From contig NW_001799133.1 in NCBI RefSeq assembly GCF_000165425.1, positions 248,001 through 312,000 on the forward strand: a DNA stretch of 64,000 bases. Reading direction: 5' to 3'. A program made the position numbers and the translations under genes. Positions 1 through 12,723 of this stretch are shown here, one piece after another. The stretch comes from Paramecium tetraurelia. Taxonomy: Eukaryota; Ciliophora; Oligohymenophorea; Peniculida; Parameciidae. Each line of letters starts with the position of its first letter. Positions within the stretch are counted from its first letter, which is position 1. The notes under the pieces were generated by a model. The model saw only the letters and a program-made list of their open reading frames with translations, did no database searches and was not told where the DNA came from.

Positions 1-1
1 T

Positions 2-286
2 CAAAGTAAGATTAGTGACAGCAATTGGAGCAGGATTCTAGCTAATAAAAGAAATAAAGAAAATCATCAGCTTCTCAATTAATCTTAGTATTAACAACCT
101 TAATTAACAATCCAATAATTTCTCAAGAAAATCTAGATAGATTTCTCTCGTCCTTTGAAGAGTCGACATGATGAGTCAAAATTCATTAAATCACAATAAG
201 ATAGTTTCAGATAGAGAGCTCAGTCGAATGATGGAAAATTTGTTAAATATTATAATGATTCCTTTAATTAGAAATCTAATAATTGA
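2..286 (+). CDS. C-terminal part of an unknown protein, cut by the window edge
   Basis: With TAA/TAG read as Gln, this frame is open from the first bases to a TGA at 284-286, giving about 94 residues rich in Gln, Ser, Asn and Lys. The 5' part and any start codon lie outside the window. No domain is recognised. The composition is typical of the low-complexity tail of a ciliate protein. It lies about 30 bases before the next plus-strand gene. Confidence 0.45.
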
Positions 287-316
287 TTTACTATTATAAT
301 TAATTATAACAGCTAA

Positions 317-2087
317 ATGAATAGACCCAATAGTCAGACTAATGATTACTTTAATTTAATTGAGAAATGCGTATGTAGAATATGACTCTCTATCTTAGAA
401 ATTCCCAAGGATGATAGACTCTATCTTAGATAATGTGCACATTAAAACAATCCAGATATCATCTCAATCCTATTTCAATTTAAGAGGAAAAATGGTATAA
501 TATTTTAATCCATAGAGACCAAAGAAGATTATATATGGATTTACGGAAATTTTTGTAACAGAACAAATAGGTCCGCGTTCTTTAGAAGAAATAATAGTAA
601 TCTAAGGAAAATCTTAGAAATGGATCTCCCTAAGCCAAAAGCAAATAATAATCCAGATAGAATAGCATAAGAAACAATAATCCAAGATCATTGAGCAAAT
701 AACTATTATGTATCAATCCATCTGATAAATCTTAACATTTACTGATGTATAACAAAATTAAGAAATTAGGACTACTCCACATAAATAATAGTAAGACAGA
801 TTATCTTAGAATTAAAAATTCCATACTAGTAGTGGAGGATTCTTTAAAGAAGTGCAAAGGTTTGATGAAACAATTAAGAAATCCCATAAATAGAAAAAAT
901 GGACTGAAGAAGAAATTGTGAGGAAATATGCTGATTTATTTACAGCACCTGATTTTCTAAAGAAACATAGAGCAATATCTTAAGATACAGATCCAGATAG
1001 CAAAGATTTTAATTTTGCAATTCCATGTCAAAGTTTCATTTGTTAACCTAAATATTATGCTTTGTAGAAATTTAGTGCAGAACAAATATTTGGATTTATC
1101 TATATGGAGACATCGTTAATCAAAATAAGCAAGAATTTCTTTTAGTACAAAATGGAGGCATTTTACAATGAGATTGATGCTGAAATACCAGATCTGCAAG
1201 AAATGTTCATGTTTATAGACAAAAAGAATGATGGTTTTATTGATGTCAATGAAATGGGATAATTTCTTGATTTTGTTTGTTAAAAAGAAGATAGATCAAT
1301 TTTCATGAAATTAGACGCAAATAACTAAGGATACTTTACGGAACACTAGATGCTTTAATAAACTAGAGATCGATAATTTACAAGAAAGTATTATTGGTAT
1401 AAATAATAAAAATAGCTATTTTTTCGAGTTTGACATTGAGTAGTCAGGAAAGATTACCTATTGGGAGTATTACTTAAGGTATTTTTTTTACAATTATTAG
1501 GTAACCTACTTAATTAGGACAGCATTTAAATAAATTACTAAAATGAATTTATATAATAATTATTTTTCCGCTATTTTTAATTTAAATATGTGTTTGGAAG
1601 AAGCTTAAGATGACAAGGGATTGGATAAATTTTTGAAAATGGCTATCAAATAGTAAATCATCCTATTAGATTTAGTTATGAAACTAAATATGGAACTCCA
1701 TAAAGGAACTTGAGGGAGAAGGCAATGACTTTATGGCTTGATTTACCATCTTATAAAGACAAGATGATCGTGATGGAATTTATGTAAAGGAAGATTGATA
1801 AGATTGAGTCTTCATAAAAAAAAATCACTTAATTCTTTAAATCATACTCCAAACCATCTGCGACTAAGATTATTAAATAGGTTGATCAGGTGGATGATTA
1901 AGAAATTACAGGACCACTGATAGAAGAGAATACTCCTAAGAAGAGGGACAAATCACCATATAGTAAATTCTATGAGGAAACGTATTGGAAGCTTAAATTA
2001 GAATATGAATCTCTAAATTAAAAGGAGATCAGACAGATGGTGAAGAAATAATGGGAGAGTAATAGAAAGACAATTTAATTTGGTTGA
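317..2087 (+). CDS. EF-hand calcium-binding protein
   Basis: A calcium-binding protein of unknown role. Two EF-hand loops are visible: one read DKKNDGFIDVNE (about 1220-1255) and one read DIEQSGKITYWE (about 1430-1465), each with acidic residues at the expected loop positions and a helix before it; a weaker pair lies between them (KLDANNQGYFTE). Introns that restore the frame are 747-769 (23 nt), 1388-1415 (28 nt) and about 1651-1673 (23 nt). The C-terminal 140 residues are Lys-rich and match no family I know. The N-terminal end is unsure: two frames compete between 433 and 690. Frame from ATG 317 has the more Paramecium-like arginine codons (AGA/AGG only) but meets a TGA at 692; the frame from ATG 433 runs on into the EF-hand part. 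The gene is followed 88 bases later by another plus-strand gene. Confidence 0.6.
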
Positions 2088-2175
2088 ATTTTAATTATGC
2101 ATTACTTAGAAAGCAAAATCTTTAGTATTAGTTTGACTATATTAATAATATAATTTATTATAAAAATCGTTAAGA

Positions 2176-4403
2176 TGTTAAAGAGAAACTCCCATCGTTA
2201 ATCTGACCATTAGTTAAGATACTCATCATTGACTAAAAATGATGAATCAGAGTTTAATCTAGGAAAATTTCGAGAGAGTGTCTATTCAAAGATGCAACAA
2301 TTAGGCAATTAAGAACAATAGATCTACGTAAAGGGTACTGCCCCAAAAACCGTTAAATCATCTTAGGCTTAAGAATTGAGGGGAAGGTATAAGGAAAGTT
2401 TAAGTTTAGTATTCCATCATTTGAAGATATTTTCAAAAAGATGTCTTCATATAAAGACAGTTCACATAATATTTTGAAACATGACGGATCTTTGAGGTCT
2501 AGTATCCAATGCAAAATAGAATAATTTGCCGATCCACCTTAAAGCAGATTATCATAAAGATCAGTTGGGATGACTTTGCATATTTCCAATAGATTTGCCT
2601 CCCAAACTAAATTGGATACAAAATAACAATCAACAGGAAAATTCACTTCTAGCTTTATAGAAAAACCTGTTATTGCTTAACCGCTTAAAACCAGTGTGAT
2701 GGATAAGTTGCCACTGAAAGAATTGATTGATATTAGAAATAGAGTTGAAGGGAGTACATAGAGTGAAGTACAATAATTGTCTAAGAATTATGTGTCTGAA
2801 TTAGTGAAATTGGCACAAATCATAAATAAATAAGTGAGAAGATGCAAATTATGATATTATTAATATGTTATAATCTCACAATAATGGAACCACCAGTCAA
2901 GAGTATAAAATAGTAGTTGAGAAATACTAGAGGTATTTGGATGAGAGATCTAAATTGAAACATAGATCTAATGATAAGTTAAGTGCTGCTGTCAGAAAGA
3001 TTTATCTGAATCCTCTCCTTCCCTCATTATAATCTGATAATTAGTAATCCACTAATCGAATGAGAAAGAGACAATCTTCGGTATTGAAAGAGCAATATTC
3101 CCATTTTAAGTAGGAGTCTATTGAGCAGATTAATACTAATATCTAATAATCGATTGTCAATCATCAATCAAACTCAGTGCCTAAAAAATAATAGCATCAA
3201 TCTCAAGCTAATCTTGAAATACCACAATAGCAAAGCTTTTTTGTAGGTTTATACAAAAATTAGAGGATTGAAAATTAAAGCAAAAACATCACCATCAAAG
3301 ATTTGGTATAATTTCAAAAGAATTCACAAGACCAACAATAAAGTTTGGCTCATTTACCATAATTATAATAACCAAATAATGAAATTAATTTAAGTAGATA
3401 TTTTGTCAGAAAACCTAAACCTAAAAAGATCTCGTTTGATGAAATTTCATTTACTAATAAATGGGAAAGAGAAAGAGGAAACAATGTTGTGAGGATTGAT
3501 AAAATGCAAGCAGAGGAATTCTCAGAAAATGTGGTTGATTATCTCTTGGCTTAAGAAATTATGAAATTATTCTTTTAAAATTCTAGTGTTATATAATTCA
3601 AAGCAATCATGCTTGAACTTTTCAAAGGAGTTTATTATGAAAGCACACTCGATTTTGAACAAATTATAGCATTTTTCACCACAAAGCAAATTACCTATTT
3701 GGAAATATTCTACATCAAGTATGCAATCTCTTAAGTGCTAATTAATGCCAAATATAATTTTATTTTTATCGAAAGAGCTCTCAACCAATTCGAAGAATAT
3801 CGCTATCTATTACAAAAGCCAATACCATTTATTCCTAAATTATTTGATAATGCCTTTTACTCCAATGTAGTTAAGGGAATCATGATGAGGCTCTTAAAAA
3901 GTCCAGCATACAATAAATTTTTGACTAACTAGAAATTTGAAAGTGAGTCATTCATATATGCTGTCAAAAACGGTTTGTTTCCATACTTAGTTGGAGAGTA
4001 TGTAGGACTGCCTTTGCATGCTAGGGTGAAAGATGTAAAGGCTGAATTATTCAGATAATAAATCCTATAACCCTATATTAACCAAGTTCTTGTTATTCAA
4101 GTAAGGAACCTATTAAATGAGTATTATCTTGACGAGCTTTACATTAAAGAAGTGGAAAGGAGATTGCAATTCCCTAAAGAAGGATAAGATTTATAAGAAG
4201 AAATTCACTTTCCACTATATTATATCAAATCATATATATAATGTAAGAACACTCTTATACCTTCTTATGATATCAAGGCTTTGATAAAGATAATAAAGAT
4301 TAATCCTAGTTCAGTGGATTCAGATTCTACTCTGTTTGTAGATAATATCAAATATTTGGAGTAATTTGAATAAATGACAGAAGAATTGTAACTATTTAAA
4401 TGA
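2176..4403 (+). CDS. Large uncharacterised ciliate protein
   Basis: Starts at ATG 2176 and ends at TGA 4401-4403, about 730 residues. The N-terminal half is Ser/Gln/Lys-rich and probably disordered; the C-terminal half (from about 3430) is ordered-looking, with hydrophobic helices and short Pro-rich turns, but matches no family I can name. A 23-nt GT-AG intron near 2388-2410 restores the frame. Near 2835 the frame moves by one base between a stretch ending KLAQIINKQV and one beginning EDANYDIIN, and I find no intron there; this looks like an indel in the assembly, because both sides read as good protein. The region 3735-3932 is in frame with this gene. Confidence 0.6.
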
Positions 4404-4827
4404 TAATCAATTTATATCTTCTTTTTGATATTGTTCTACTATTATCAGCATGACCTTTCATATATTATTTATAATAAAATTAAAGGATTACTTTAAAAGC
4501 TGAATCTAGTGCATTTTAAAGTATCATCAAGATTTATATGTGTCAATACATATCTTTATAGCTATTAATAGTCCTTTTGACAATCTATCTAGTTTATAAG
4601 TATATATAAAATCTGTAATAATAACTATTGAATAAATTGATAGGATACTTCGACTCATTAGTTAAATATCTGATGCAAAAAAGATGAAATTCAAAATAGT
4701 CATAGATTTAATTCGCTTGATGTATTACTATAAATCTTATTAGTTCAATAGTTTAAAATCTCTGTAAGATAAGTACTAATAATAGTGATTAAGTTATAAT
4801 TTATAATTAAAAAGTAGTTAAAATTTG
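4404..4827. other. AT-rich intergenic stretch
   Basis: About 420 bases between two plus-strand genes. I see no frame with protein-like content on either strand and no repeat or RNA gene. It should hold the promoter of the downstream kinase gene. Confidence 0.5.
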
Positions 4828-7800
4828 ATGGCAAGCGAGAGAATACATAAGTATGAGGAATCGAAAGGTGCAGTATAGAAAATTGATTGATTAGATTTTA
4901 TTTAGAAATGCAAGCAAAAGAATTGTTTTTCGAATAGTTATGGGAGTCCATTTTGTTTGGTGAAGAAATTCAATGATCATAACATTCTGAAGGAAAGTTA
5001 CAATAAGATGAATGTACGAGGAGATGAGAAATGTAATTTAAATGATCGTCTTCAGAAATATAGATCTTAGGCTTAGATGGCATTGGATAAATTGGAGACT
5101 GGTGAATGATATGCTAATTTTAGGTAGATTACAAATACCAGAAGCAATTACTGATTAGGTAGATGTAGTAGAAGTGTTAAGAGGAGGAAGAGTAAATGTA
5201 GCATCGAATTTAAGTGCGAATGAAGAAAGCTTAGCAATTGTGATTATTTATTATATATTTTAATGGACCAAATTGAGCGTAGAATATAATAATTAAACCC
5301 TGATTCCTCAAGTGTGAAGGAAATAATAGAGATCTTATCACTATATCATTAAATAACAACAGTATGTATTATTTGGGAAATACAATTCAATAGAGAGATT
5401 CTATACAAAAAGTAGTATTAACCTTAAAATCTTGTTAAGAATACTTCAGCCAATAAAATTACGATCATTATGGGGAAATGGATCTTAAGGTTTAGAACGT
5501 AATAGAAGATGTTCAACGTTTAGATGTAGTAAAAATGAAGAAGTCCTTTACAAAGAAGATGTCAACAAAGTAACAATAAGTGATATGTTGTTTCTAGATC
5601 GATTCGATTATTGTCAAACAAATTACGGATAGCATTAGATATGTTGGAGGGTGATTGGATTAGCAAGAATAATACATCATTCCAATATAAATGGGCATCA
5701 ATTAAAATGAAGAATATTCAGCAGTAGAAATGTTTATTATTGTAGAGTAATGAATATGGACATGAAGAAGTTGGATAAAAAATCACTTGAGTTATTGATC
5801 TGTAGGATATGCGAAAAAAAAGTACAAGCTTTTGAAATGAAAATTCATTGTGAGGAATGTCAATAATCTGCAGAGGCAAAGAAACGAATACTAGAATTGA
5901 ATTTGGAAATGGCAAATCTGTGCGAAGCAGCTTATTAAGATGAAAGAAATGCTTAAGTTAAACAAGCGTTAATAAAATTAAAAATTTTATTATTTATAGA
6001 AAAAATAAAAAAGTATAAAAAAATAATAATAAATTCAGAAGAACCTAAACATTCAACATGGATGAACAAGAGAACGAATAAGAGTTAATCAATATCAATA
6101 ATGCTATGACAATAATTATTAATTATGCTGATAAAATAGTGAATTAATCTAATGATGATCCTAAGTGTAAGAATTATCTGACTAATTAGAAAATCTGGTC
6201 ATCCTTAATGATCTGTCGAATGCAGGCAATTACATAGAGAGTAATGAAGCTAAGACCATCATAACGCGAGTTCATAAGAGCATCCTTGATCGAATGGATT
6301 ATTTTAAGAAACAAGAAGGTCATCACTAACAATATGACATGACTCTCCAATTAACCAAAATATAAGCTATGAAAAAGTCCTTTGCCAAACAAAACTCACT
6401 CTCCTTTCGCTAATCGAAGTTTTCTTAAGTTTCTCAGTCTCCAAGAAATCGTGTTGTTGAAACCATATTTGAACAAGAAGAAGGAGAAAGACAGAATCAA
6501 CCAGTCATTTCTCGGAGAAGAGAATTCAAAATGAACACTTCAATATTTAAGGTGAATGAAGGTTGTGACAGTCCAAGAATTTCTAATAAACCATATACAG
6601 CAGGCTTCATAAATGATCATACAGATTCCGACAGTGCGAAACAGCCATTCTCTTATGATTCTGATGTTGGAGACAATAAAGCACCTTCCATAAAAGAAGA
6701 ACAAAGCAATTCATCCTTAGAGGAAGAGTCTAGCAAATCGAATGCATCAAATCCTCTCAGAAGATAACTCAAAATTCAATAGAAGAAGAAACGAGTCTCT
6801 AATTTCCACTCCCAAGACTTTCAATAAGCCAGTACTCCAACATCCTCTTCTTAATAATAAGTTTCGATACCTAAAAAAAGTAAATTCAGCAGCAATGCTT
6901 CGAATAATAGTCCTCAACTGATTTAGGAATAGATTGATCCTGTTCACACTGACAAGGGGTATCACTCTGATTCCGACATGATCAAGACCAATTCTTCTGT
7001 ATCAATTGAGTAGAAGAATGTTGGCATTAAGGATTTTGAATTCATTAAGCCTTTGGGCAAGGGAGCATATGGATGGGTTTTCTAAGTGAAAAAGAAAGGG
7101 TCTGGAGATATGTATGCATTAAAGATTATAGATTGTGCTTAACGAGTATTAATTAAATCATTACTAATAGAATTTAGAGGCTTTCTTAGAATAATTGTAG
7201 GCAGAGAGAAACATTTTTGAAATCCTTAATAGTCATTTTGTTGTGAAGGCATACTTCTCATTTGTACATGAGCATTACTTATGTTTTGTCTAAGAGTATA
7301 TGGTTGGTGGTGATTTGGCAAGCATTTTGAAGACATACACAGCTTTGGATGAATTTTATGTGAGACATTATATGGCTGAAATAGTATTGGCTTTGGAATA
7401 TCTGAGGAATTAAAATATAGTACATAGAGATTTAAAACCAGAAAACATTCTATTGGATTCTTAAGGACATGCCAAATTGGCTGACTTTGGATTATCTGAG
7501 AAGGGTTTGAATAGCAGATTAAAAATGAAAAGAGAGGGTTAAGTGTTGCCAGACTGTATCTCTTAATAGGTTAATGATTCATCGGAATTTTATGAACACA
7601 TCAAAAAGGCAGAATCCATTTTCATTGAATCTAAGAACAGTAGTAATAAAAAGTATTGAAATATCATTCTAAATTAGGATTATTGGTACTCCTGATTATA
7701 TTGCACCTGAAATTATCCAAGGTGTGTCAGTAACTAATTATTCAGCAGATTATTGGAGTTTGGGTGTTATCATGTATGAAATGTTATGTGGAGTGGCACC

Positions 7801-8379
7801 TTTTAATGATGACACTGTGGAGAAGATATTCGAGAATATTCTTAATTTAAGAATTGAATGGCCCAAATTAGGAGATGATGGAGAGGAATGCATTTCCTAT
7901 GACTCCTATGATCTCCTTACTCGTCTATTAGAATAAGATTACAAGAAGAGAATTGGGCATGTCTCTATTGATGAAATCAAGTAGCACAAGTTCTTTAAAG
8001 GTTCTTAATTCCATTATTTCATAGGTATTGAATGGAATACATTACTTAATAAGCCTGGTGTTATTATACCTGATTTGGATCAATCTTCAAGGGACACTGA
8101 AAAAATGGAACAATTCTTAGTTAAACTAACCAAACCAACCAAGGATTAGGAACATAAGAAATTAACTCAGCAGCTCAAGAATCAACTTTAGAATTTAGAA
8201 CGCATAGATCTATTGAAACAAAGAAGTGTGCTGGAGGCAGAGGAATATATGTATGTTGTTTTATTATCCATTCATTTAGATAGACGATAGAAAGAGAATA
8301 AAGTTATATACAAAAATAGATTGATTAACTTACTTAATTTACTGCAAAGCTATATTCTTCACATATGAAATATAAATGA
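4828..8379 (+). CDS. AGC-family protein kinase with N-terminal Cys/His motif (IREH1/Rim15-like)
   Basis: A serine/threonine kinase. The catalytic domain starts near 7027 with the glycine loop LGKGAYGWVF, then the lysine motif YALKII, the catalytic loop HRDLKPEN (about 7425), and ADFGLSE. Between DFG and GTPDYIAPE lies a long insert of about 55 residues, as in NDR, MAST and Rim15 kinases. Upstream (about 5790-5860) is a short Cys/His motif, ICRICEKKV followed by HCEEC, which in plant IREH1 and related kinases also sits before the kinase domain. Introns include 25-nt ones inside the kinase domain (the first begins near 7148) and one of 29 nt near the C-terminus. The middle 350 residues are Ser/Gln-rich. 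The family has roles in growth and cell-cycle control elsewhere; the role here is unknown. Exon joins between 5100 and 6100 are approximate. Confidence 0.75.
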
Positions 8380-8410
8380 ATGAATTATATAATATAAGAT
8401 AACTTGTCAT

Positions 8411-10793
8411 ATGTTTAATTTGTTATTGTTTAGTATTGTGAACGCAATAGATGTTAGTATTTCAAATATGGACAGTGCTATTATCGACATCGTCTGGTGT
8501 GGTGCTCATAATCAGTCTAATGACAATGTATTCAATCAATCCCTAATTGTTTTAGATCTTAGTTATGAGTTCAAAAGGAACAATCTATTTAAGTCAGAAT
8601 AACGGCGATGATTGGTAGAAATTTGCAGAAGTATTCCATAGAAAGGGATTGCTTGTTTTATAAGATGAAAACGAAAAAGTAGGAGTAGTAAATAAAATAT
8701 AAAAAAGTCCAATAGACCCACAATTAATAATATTCTTAGGAACAGAATTTGTTAATTGGATATCTCCTGATTGTGGATAAACAATAAATGCAATTTATAC
8801 GGGCAGATAAATGAGGGAATTTTAATTTCACCCTAAGCGAAAAGATTGGATATTAGCATCTTCATGGTCTAAGTGTCAAATGAAATAAAAAGATTGCTAT
8901 GTTACTAAGGATCTGATGCTTAGTTAAGATATGGGTTTGAATTGGGAAGTTATTGCTAAATATGTAAATTAATATTCATGGGGATTTAAAAGTCCTTACA
9001 ATGAAGTAATCCCAGAGGAGAGAATAATGATTACTTATGAACCCAATGGAAAGGGACATTAATAATTATCAGGTTGGAACATGAAGACTCATTTATTTTA
9101 TAGTGATGATTTTATGAAAACGAAAACGATGTTAGTTAATTAAGGCAATAAATTTCAATTAACCCCTAATCATGTATTTGTAGCTTAAGTTATGAATTCT
9201 TCCAATCAAGAAGTAACATTACTTGTGTCTGAATCTGATCAATATGAATACAACTTTAGATATGTCTAAATGCCAGACATACTTAAAGATCATAGTTACA
9301 CCATAGTTGATTCCTAATATGGAGCATTTATTAACATTAATCATCTAAAACCCAGTTCGATTATGGGTACAACTTATATCTCAGATTCAACTGCCTCCAG
9401 ATATAGAATCTCATTAAATTATACAGTGAGAACCGAAGAAGGGTAATGTGATTTTGAAAGAGTATTGGGTTTAGAAGGTATTTACTTAGCAAATGTTTAT
9501 GCATCAGAGTAAGCAGAACTATATTAATCTGAAATTGACGAGGACTCTCCAAGAATAAAGGAGGGGGATTTAAGCAAATTTAAATAAACTAAAATCACTT
9601 TTGACAAGGGAAGTAGATGGTAACCATTGACACCACCTGTAGTCGATTCTGAAGGTAAAAAGTTGTAATGTGATTCTAAATCATGTTCATTACATTTGCA
9701 TTCAGTTTCTACAAAAATGTAATTCGGTCCATTTTATTCAACCAAAAATTCAATTGGTTTGATATTAGGAACAGGAAACATTGGAAAATATTTAAGTTAT
9801 AGACCTGATCAAGTGAATACTTATATGTCAAGAGATGGAGGTTTAACATGGTTTGAAATAGCCAAAGGATCTCACATTTATGAAATTGGGGATCATGGAG
9901 GTGTCATTGTATTAGCAAGTGATCAATAAGCTACAAAAGTGCTGAAGTATTCATGGAATGAGGGATTGACTTGGGAAGTATTCTAATTTAGTGAACAACC
10001 TATTGAAATCACTAATATCATAACTGAACCATCCAATATTGGTACTAGATTTATCATTTATGGAACATCAGATTTATTCATAAATGAAGAAAATATTGAA
10101 TAAGGCAATATTGTTAAAATTGATTTTTCTTAAATTCATGGCAGAGAATGCATAGGAGAAGACTAGCCATCAAGTGAGAATAGTGATTATGAGTTATGGT
10201 CACCTACAGGTAAGATTAATCCAGATTGTTTAAATGGGAATGAGAGTAGAATATGTGAGAAGAAAAAGAGATGCCAAATGTTTTAATGGAGAAGATTTAC
10301 AAAGATAACATTCAGTTCAATATTGTTAATGTACTGAGGAAGATTGGGAATGCGATCTCAATTTCCATAGAGAAAACTCTGATCCAAATGCAAAATGTAT
10401 TCCCTATGAACTTTATGAATAAAACTTCGAGGCTCCTGAAAATTGTGAAGATTATTATGAGGTTACTAGGGGTTATCGTAGAGTGGCAGGTAACAAATGT
10501 TAAGGTGGGGTTGAATATAATCCAGTCAGTCTATTATGTCCTGGATTCAAATTTTGGAAATTCAGAAATGTAATATCATATCATTATCTAGATTTGGGAC
10601 TTTATGTTGATTTGCATTTTTGCTGCCATCGTCTATTTTATATATAAGAACAGACATCATTTCTCTAAAAAATAAGATCATAAGATGGAATAACAATAAT
10701 CGGCTAGGGCATATGGATAAAAGAATGGTTGAAAGGGGACTTGGATATAGAGAATTTGATGAAGATCTAATTGAAGAGAATCAAAATGTGTGA
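8411..10793 (+). CDS. Sortilin/Vps10-domain sorting receptor
   Basis: A type I membrane receptor that would sort cargo between Golgi and endosome or lysosome, and in ciliates possibly to secretory granules. It begins with a hydrophobic signal peptide (MFNLLLFSIVNA). A 28-nt intron at 8528-8555 joins it to a beta-propeller region with repeated Asp-box-like turns such as SQNNGDDW and SRDGGLTW. The Cys-rich end of the Vps10 module follows (QYCQC, DWECD, GYRRVAGNKC), then a 22-nt intron at 10570-10591, one transmembrane helix (IWDFMLICIFAAIVYFI) and a short tail. Near 10258 the frame moves by one base inside an A-rich stretch (KKKR to DAKC), with conserved sequence on both sides. The tail end is unsure: either TGA 10730-10732, or after another small frame change a tail with an acidic DEDLIEE motif ending at 10793. 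Confidence 0.85.
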
Positions 10794-11112
10794 ATATCAT
10801 AAATATTATTATTTAATTGATTATTAAATTGAAATAGATGAAGTACTCATTAGTGAAAATTATAAGTTAACAATTAAAAATGATATATGAATAAAAATAA
10901 TTGAGGATTACATTTTATGAAAAATCATCTACATTGGTATATTTAGATATTGGTCATATTTGAAGTAATTAAAGCAAATATTTTATGATTCCGAAATTTT
11001 CCAAAATATATTATAGAGATTAAAATAATTCTGTTAAATTGTATAAGAAATAAAATAAGTCAAGTTTTAGTGATTTAATCAATATTTCTTATATATTAAT
11101 TTATTTTTAATA
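10794..11112. other. AT-rich intergenic stretch
   Basis: About 320 bases, over 80 percent A and T by eye, between two plus-strand genes. Nothing recognisable on either strand. Confidence 0.5.
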
Positions 11113-11446
11113 ATGTCAAAGAATGTTAAACAGTTACTTTAAGATCCAAATTATACAGTACCCCTAGATGTGATCAAACGAGAGTTAAGTAAAATACCTG
11201 GAGGGGAAGATGTAGAAAACTAGATTTTAATTTTAGAAATATAAAGAAATCCAATAAACATTGTTGCCATTGTTAATGGATGGAATAGAAGAATTATCAA
11301 AGGAATTGGAGACAATGATATAGAATCCTGAAAAGATTGATCCTGAGGAAAGAGAGCGTTTTAATCCTTGCATTTATTTAGGGTATATCGAGTGAACTAT
11401 GGTTTATAGATAATATTTAATGAGAAACAATCCAAAGTAGTATTGA
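11113..11446 (+). CDS. Small Dpy-30/RIIa-like protein
   Basis: A short protein of about 93 residues in three exons. Removing a 25-nt intron (GTAGAAAAC...TTTTAG) and a 27-nt intron (GTATATCG...TTATAG) gives a frame ending NPCIYLGQYLMRNNPKQY. The motif in which a proline is followed by LxxYLxxxNP resembles the Dpy-30 and RIIa dimerisation motif found in flagellar radial-spoke proteins and in chromatin methyltransferase complexes. Reading straight through instead of splicing stops early, which supports the introns. The match is by motif only, so the role (axonemal or nuclear) is open. Confidence 0.5.
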
Positions 11447-11484
11447 TTAAATAATAATATATTAATTAAAATATTTAATTTTAT

Positions 11485-11713
11485 ATGATTAGAAGAATCT
11501 TTTGGAATGTGAAGAATTCATTTTTTGGAGCAGGAATGCTTATATTGATCCCAGTTCAATTCATGTATTTCCCAGTTTTACTTGGAGTCCCAACATATGC
11601 AGCAACTGTATTGTAATCTGGTAATAATTAATCTTAAAATAGGTTTAACATATTATGATGAATATGACGGAGATGTTAATGAAGGAAATTATTATAAAAC
11701 AAAAAGTGCATGA
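11485..11713 (+). CDS. Small membrane protein, unknown
   Basis: About 68 residues in two exons, split by a 22-nt intron (GTAATAATTAATC...AAATAG). The first 45 residues begin with a basic amphipathic stretch (MIRRIFWNVKN) and continue into a hydrophobic segment (GAGMLILIPVQFMYFPVLLG). The C-terminus is acidic and hydrophilic (YYDEYDGDVNEG). The N-terminus would fit a mitochondrial inner-membrane subunit, but I do not recognise a family. It sits 38 bases after the previous gene. Confidence 0.5.
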
Positions 11714-12031
11714 TCATTATAAATCAAATAAATTATTCAAGCATTATTTATATCATTTTATAAAATTACTCTCTCAATCACCTTCCTAAAAATCAGTGTA
11801 CTTTCTAAAGGAATTCATAAATTTACTCCATGTTTGAAATCAATCCTTTAACAAGCATACAAAAATAAAATACAAATCACTTTTGGATGATTGAATTACA
11901 TTATGGCTATCAATATATGAGTCAAATTAAAAATGAACAATTTTTAATATAAAGGACAGGGAATAACAATTTTATTCAATCATTATATAACATATTAATA
12001 TATAATATATATATCTGTAGATTGTTATGGT
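11714..12031. other. Intergenic stretch between convergent genes
   Basis: About 318 bases between a plus-strand and a minus-strand gene end. AT-rich with an ATAT run near 11998-12012. I see no gene. Confidence 0.45.
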
Positions 12032-12723
12032 TCATTTGTAAGCTTTATAAGATGTATTTTTAAGTACTTTCCCTATATTTTATTATAAAGCTATAAGCTC
12101 CTATAAATATGCACTACTTAATTAAGTGGCTTCTGCTTATTAAACATCTTGAAGATGGTTTGAAATTCTTATAATTTCTGCCAGGGTTGCTCTCTCTGTT
12201 ACTGCTTTATTCCTTTTCATATCTAATAAATCTGTCAATGGTTTAGAAGAGGAAGAGTATTATTATTCTTTTTTGGTTGATTAAATTTTAACCTTGTCCT
12301 TACTTATTGCAGAACCAAATGCACTTTGATAATTATTCTTTATTTAAATGTCATCCAATGGATGATATTATTTCTAACTTGGAGAATAAATTGCACGAGT
12401 CAAACCCATTTTAATTGGAGATTCTTATTTTGGAAATTTATTGTCCATTAGATTTCTTAAATGAGTTGCTGATTATCTATGAGATAAAGGCTAACCTGAA
12501 TTCTTTTCTTCTTGATTCTTAAAATTATAAAGTAATTCGCTTTTTTAAATAAACTTCTGATTCTCGAATCCCTAAACCTTTGAGTAAACTTTATCTCTTA
12601 TCCCCTTTTTAACATCATTCCAGTTTGAGGAATCACTTCTGCCCACAGGTACATTAAATTAGGATGGCTAATTTGAAAGCTAATGTCTATGAACACATTT
12701 ACAGTTGTTTAAGAATATTTCAT
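12032..12723 (-). CDS. Uncharacterised protein, about 220 residues
   Basis: Start codon at 12723-12721; a 23-nt intron (GTAAATGTGTTC...CATTAG) follows after seven codons and brings the frame into a long exon that ends at TGA 12034-12032. The first two thirds are Ser/Gln/Asn-rich and look unstructured. The last 80 residues (from DLLDMKRNKAVTERATLAEI) are predicted helical. No family recognised. Without the intron the long exon has no start codon, which supports this model. Confidence 0.6.

Noticed and set aside
694-1000. Retained internal eliminated sequence as a cause of broken frames
   Set aside because: The breaks are single-base offsets without TA-flanked inserts of 26 bases or more, so they do not fit retained eliminated DNA.
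10271-10573. 100-residue plus frame inside the sortilin gene
   Set aside because: Off-frame shadow; the correct frame there encodes the conserved Vps10 Cys-rich module.
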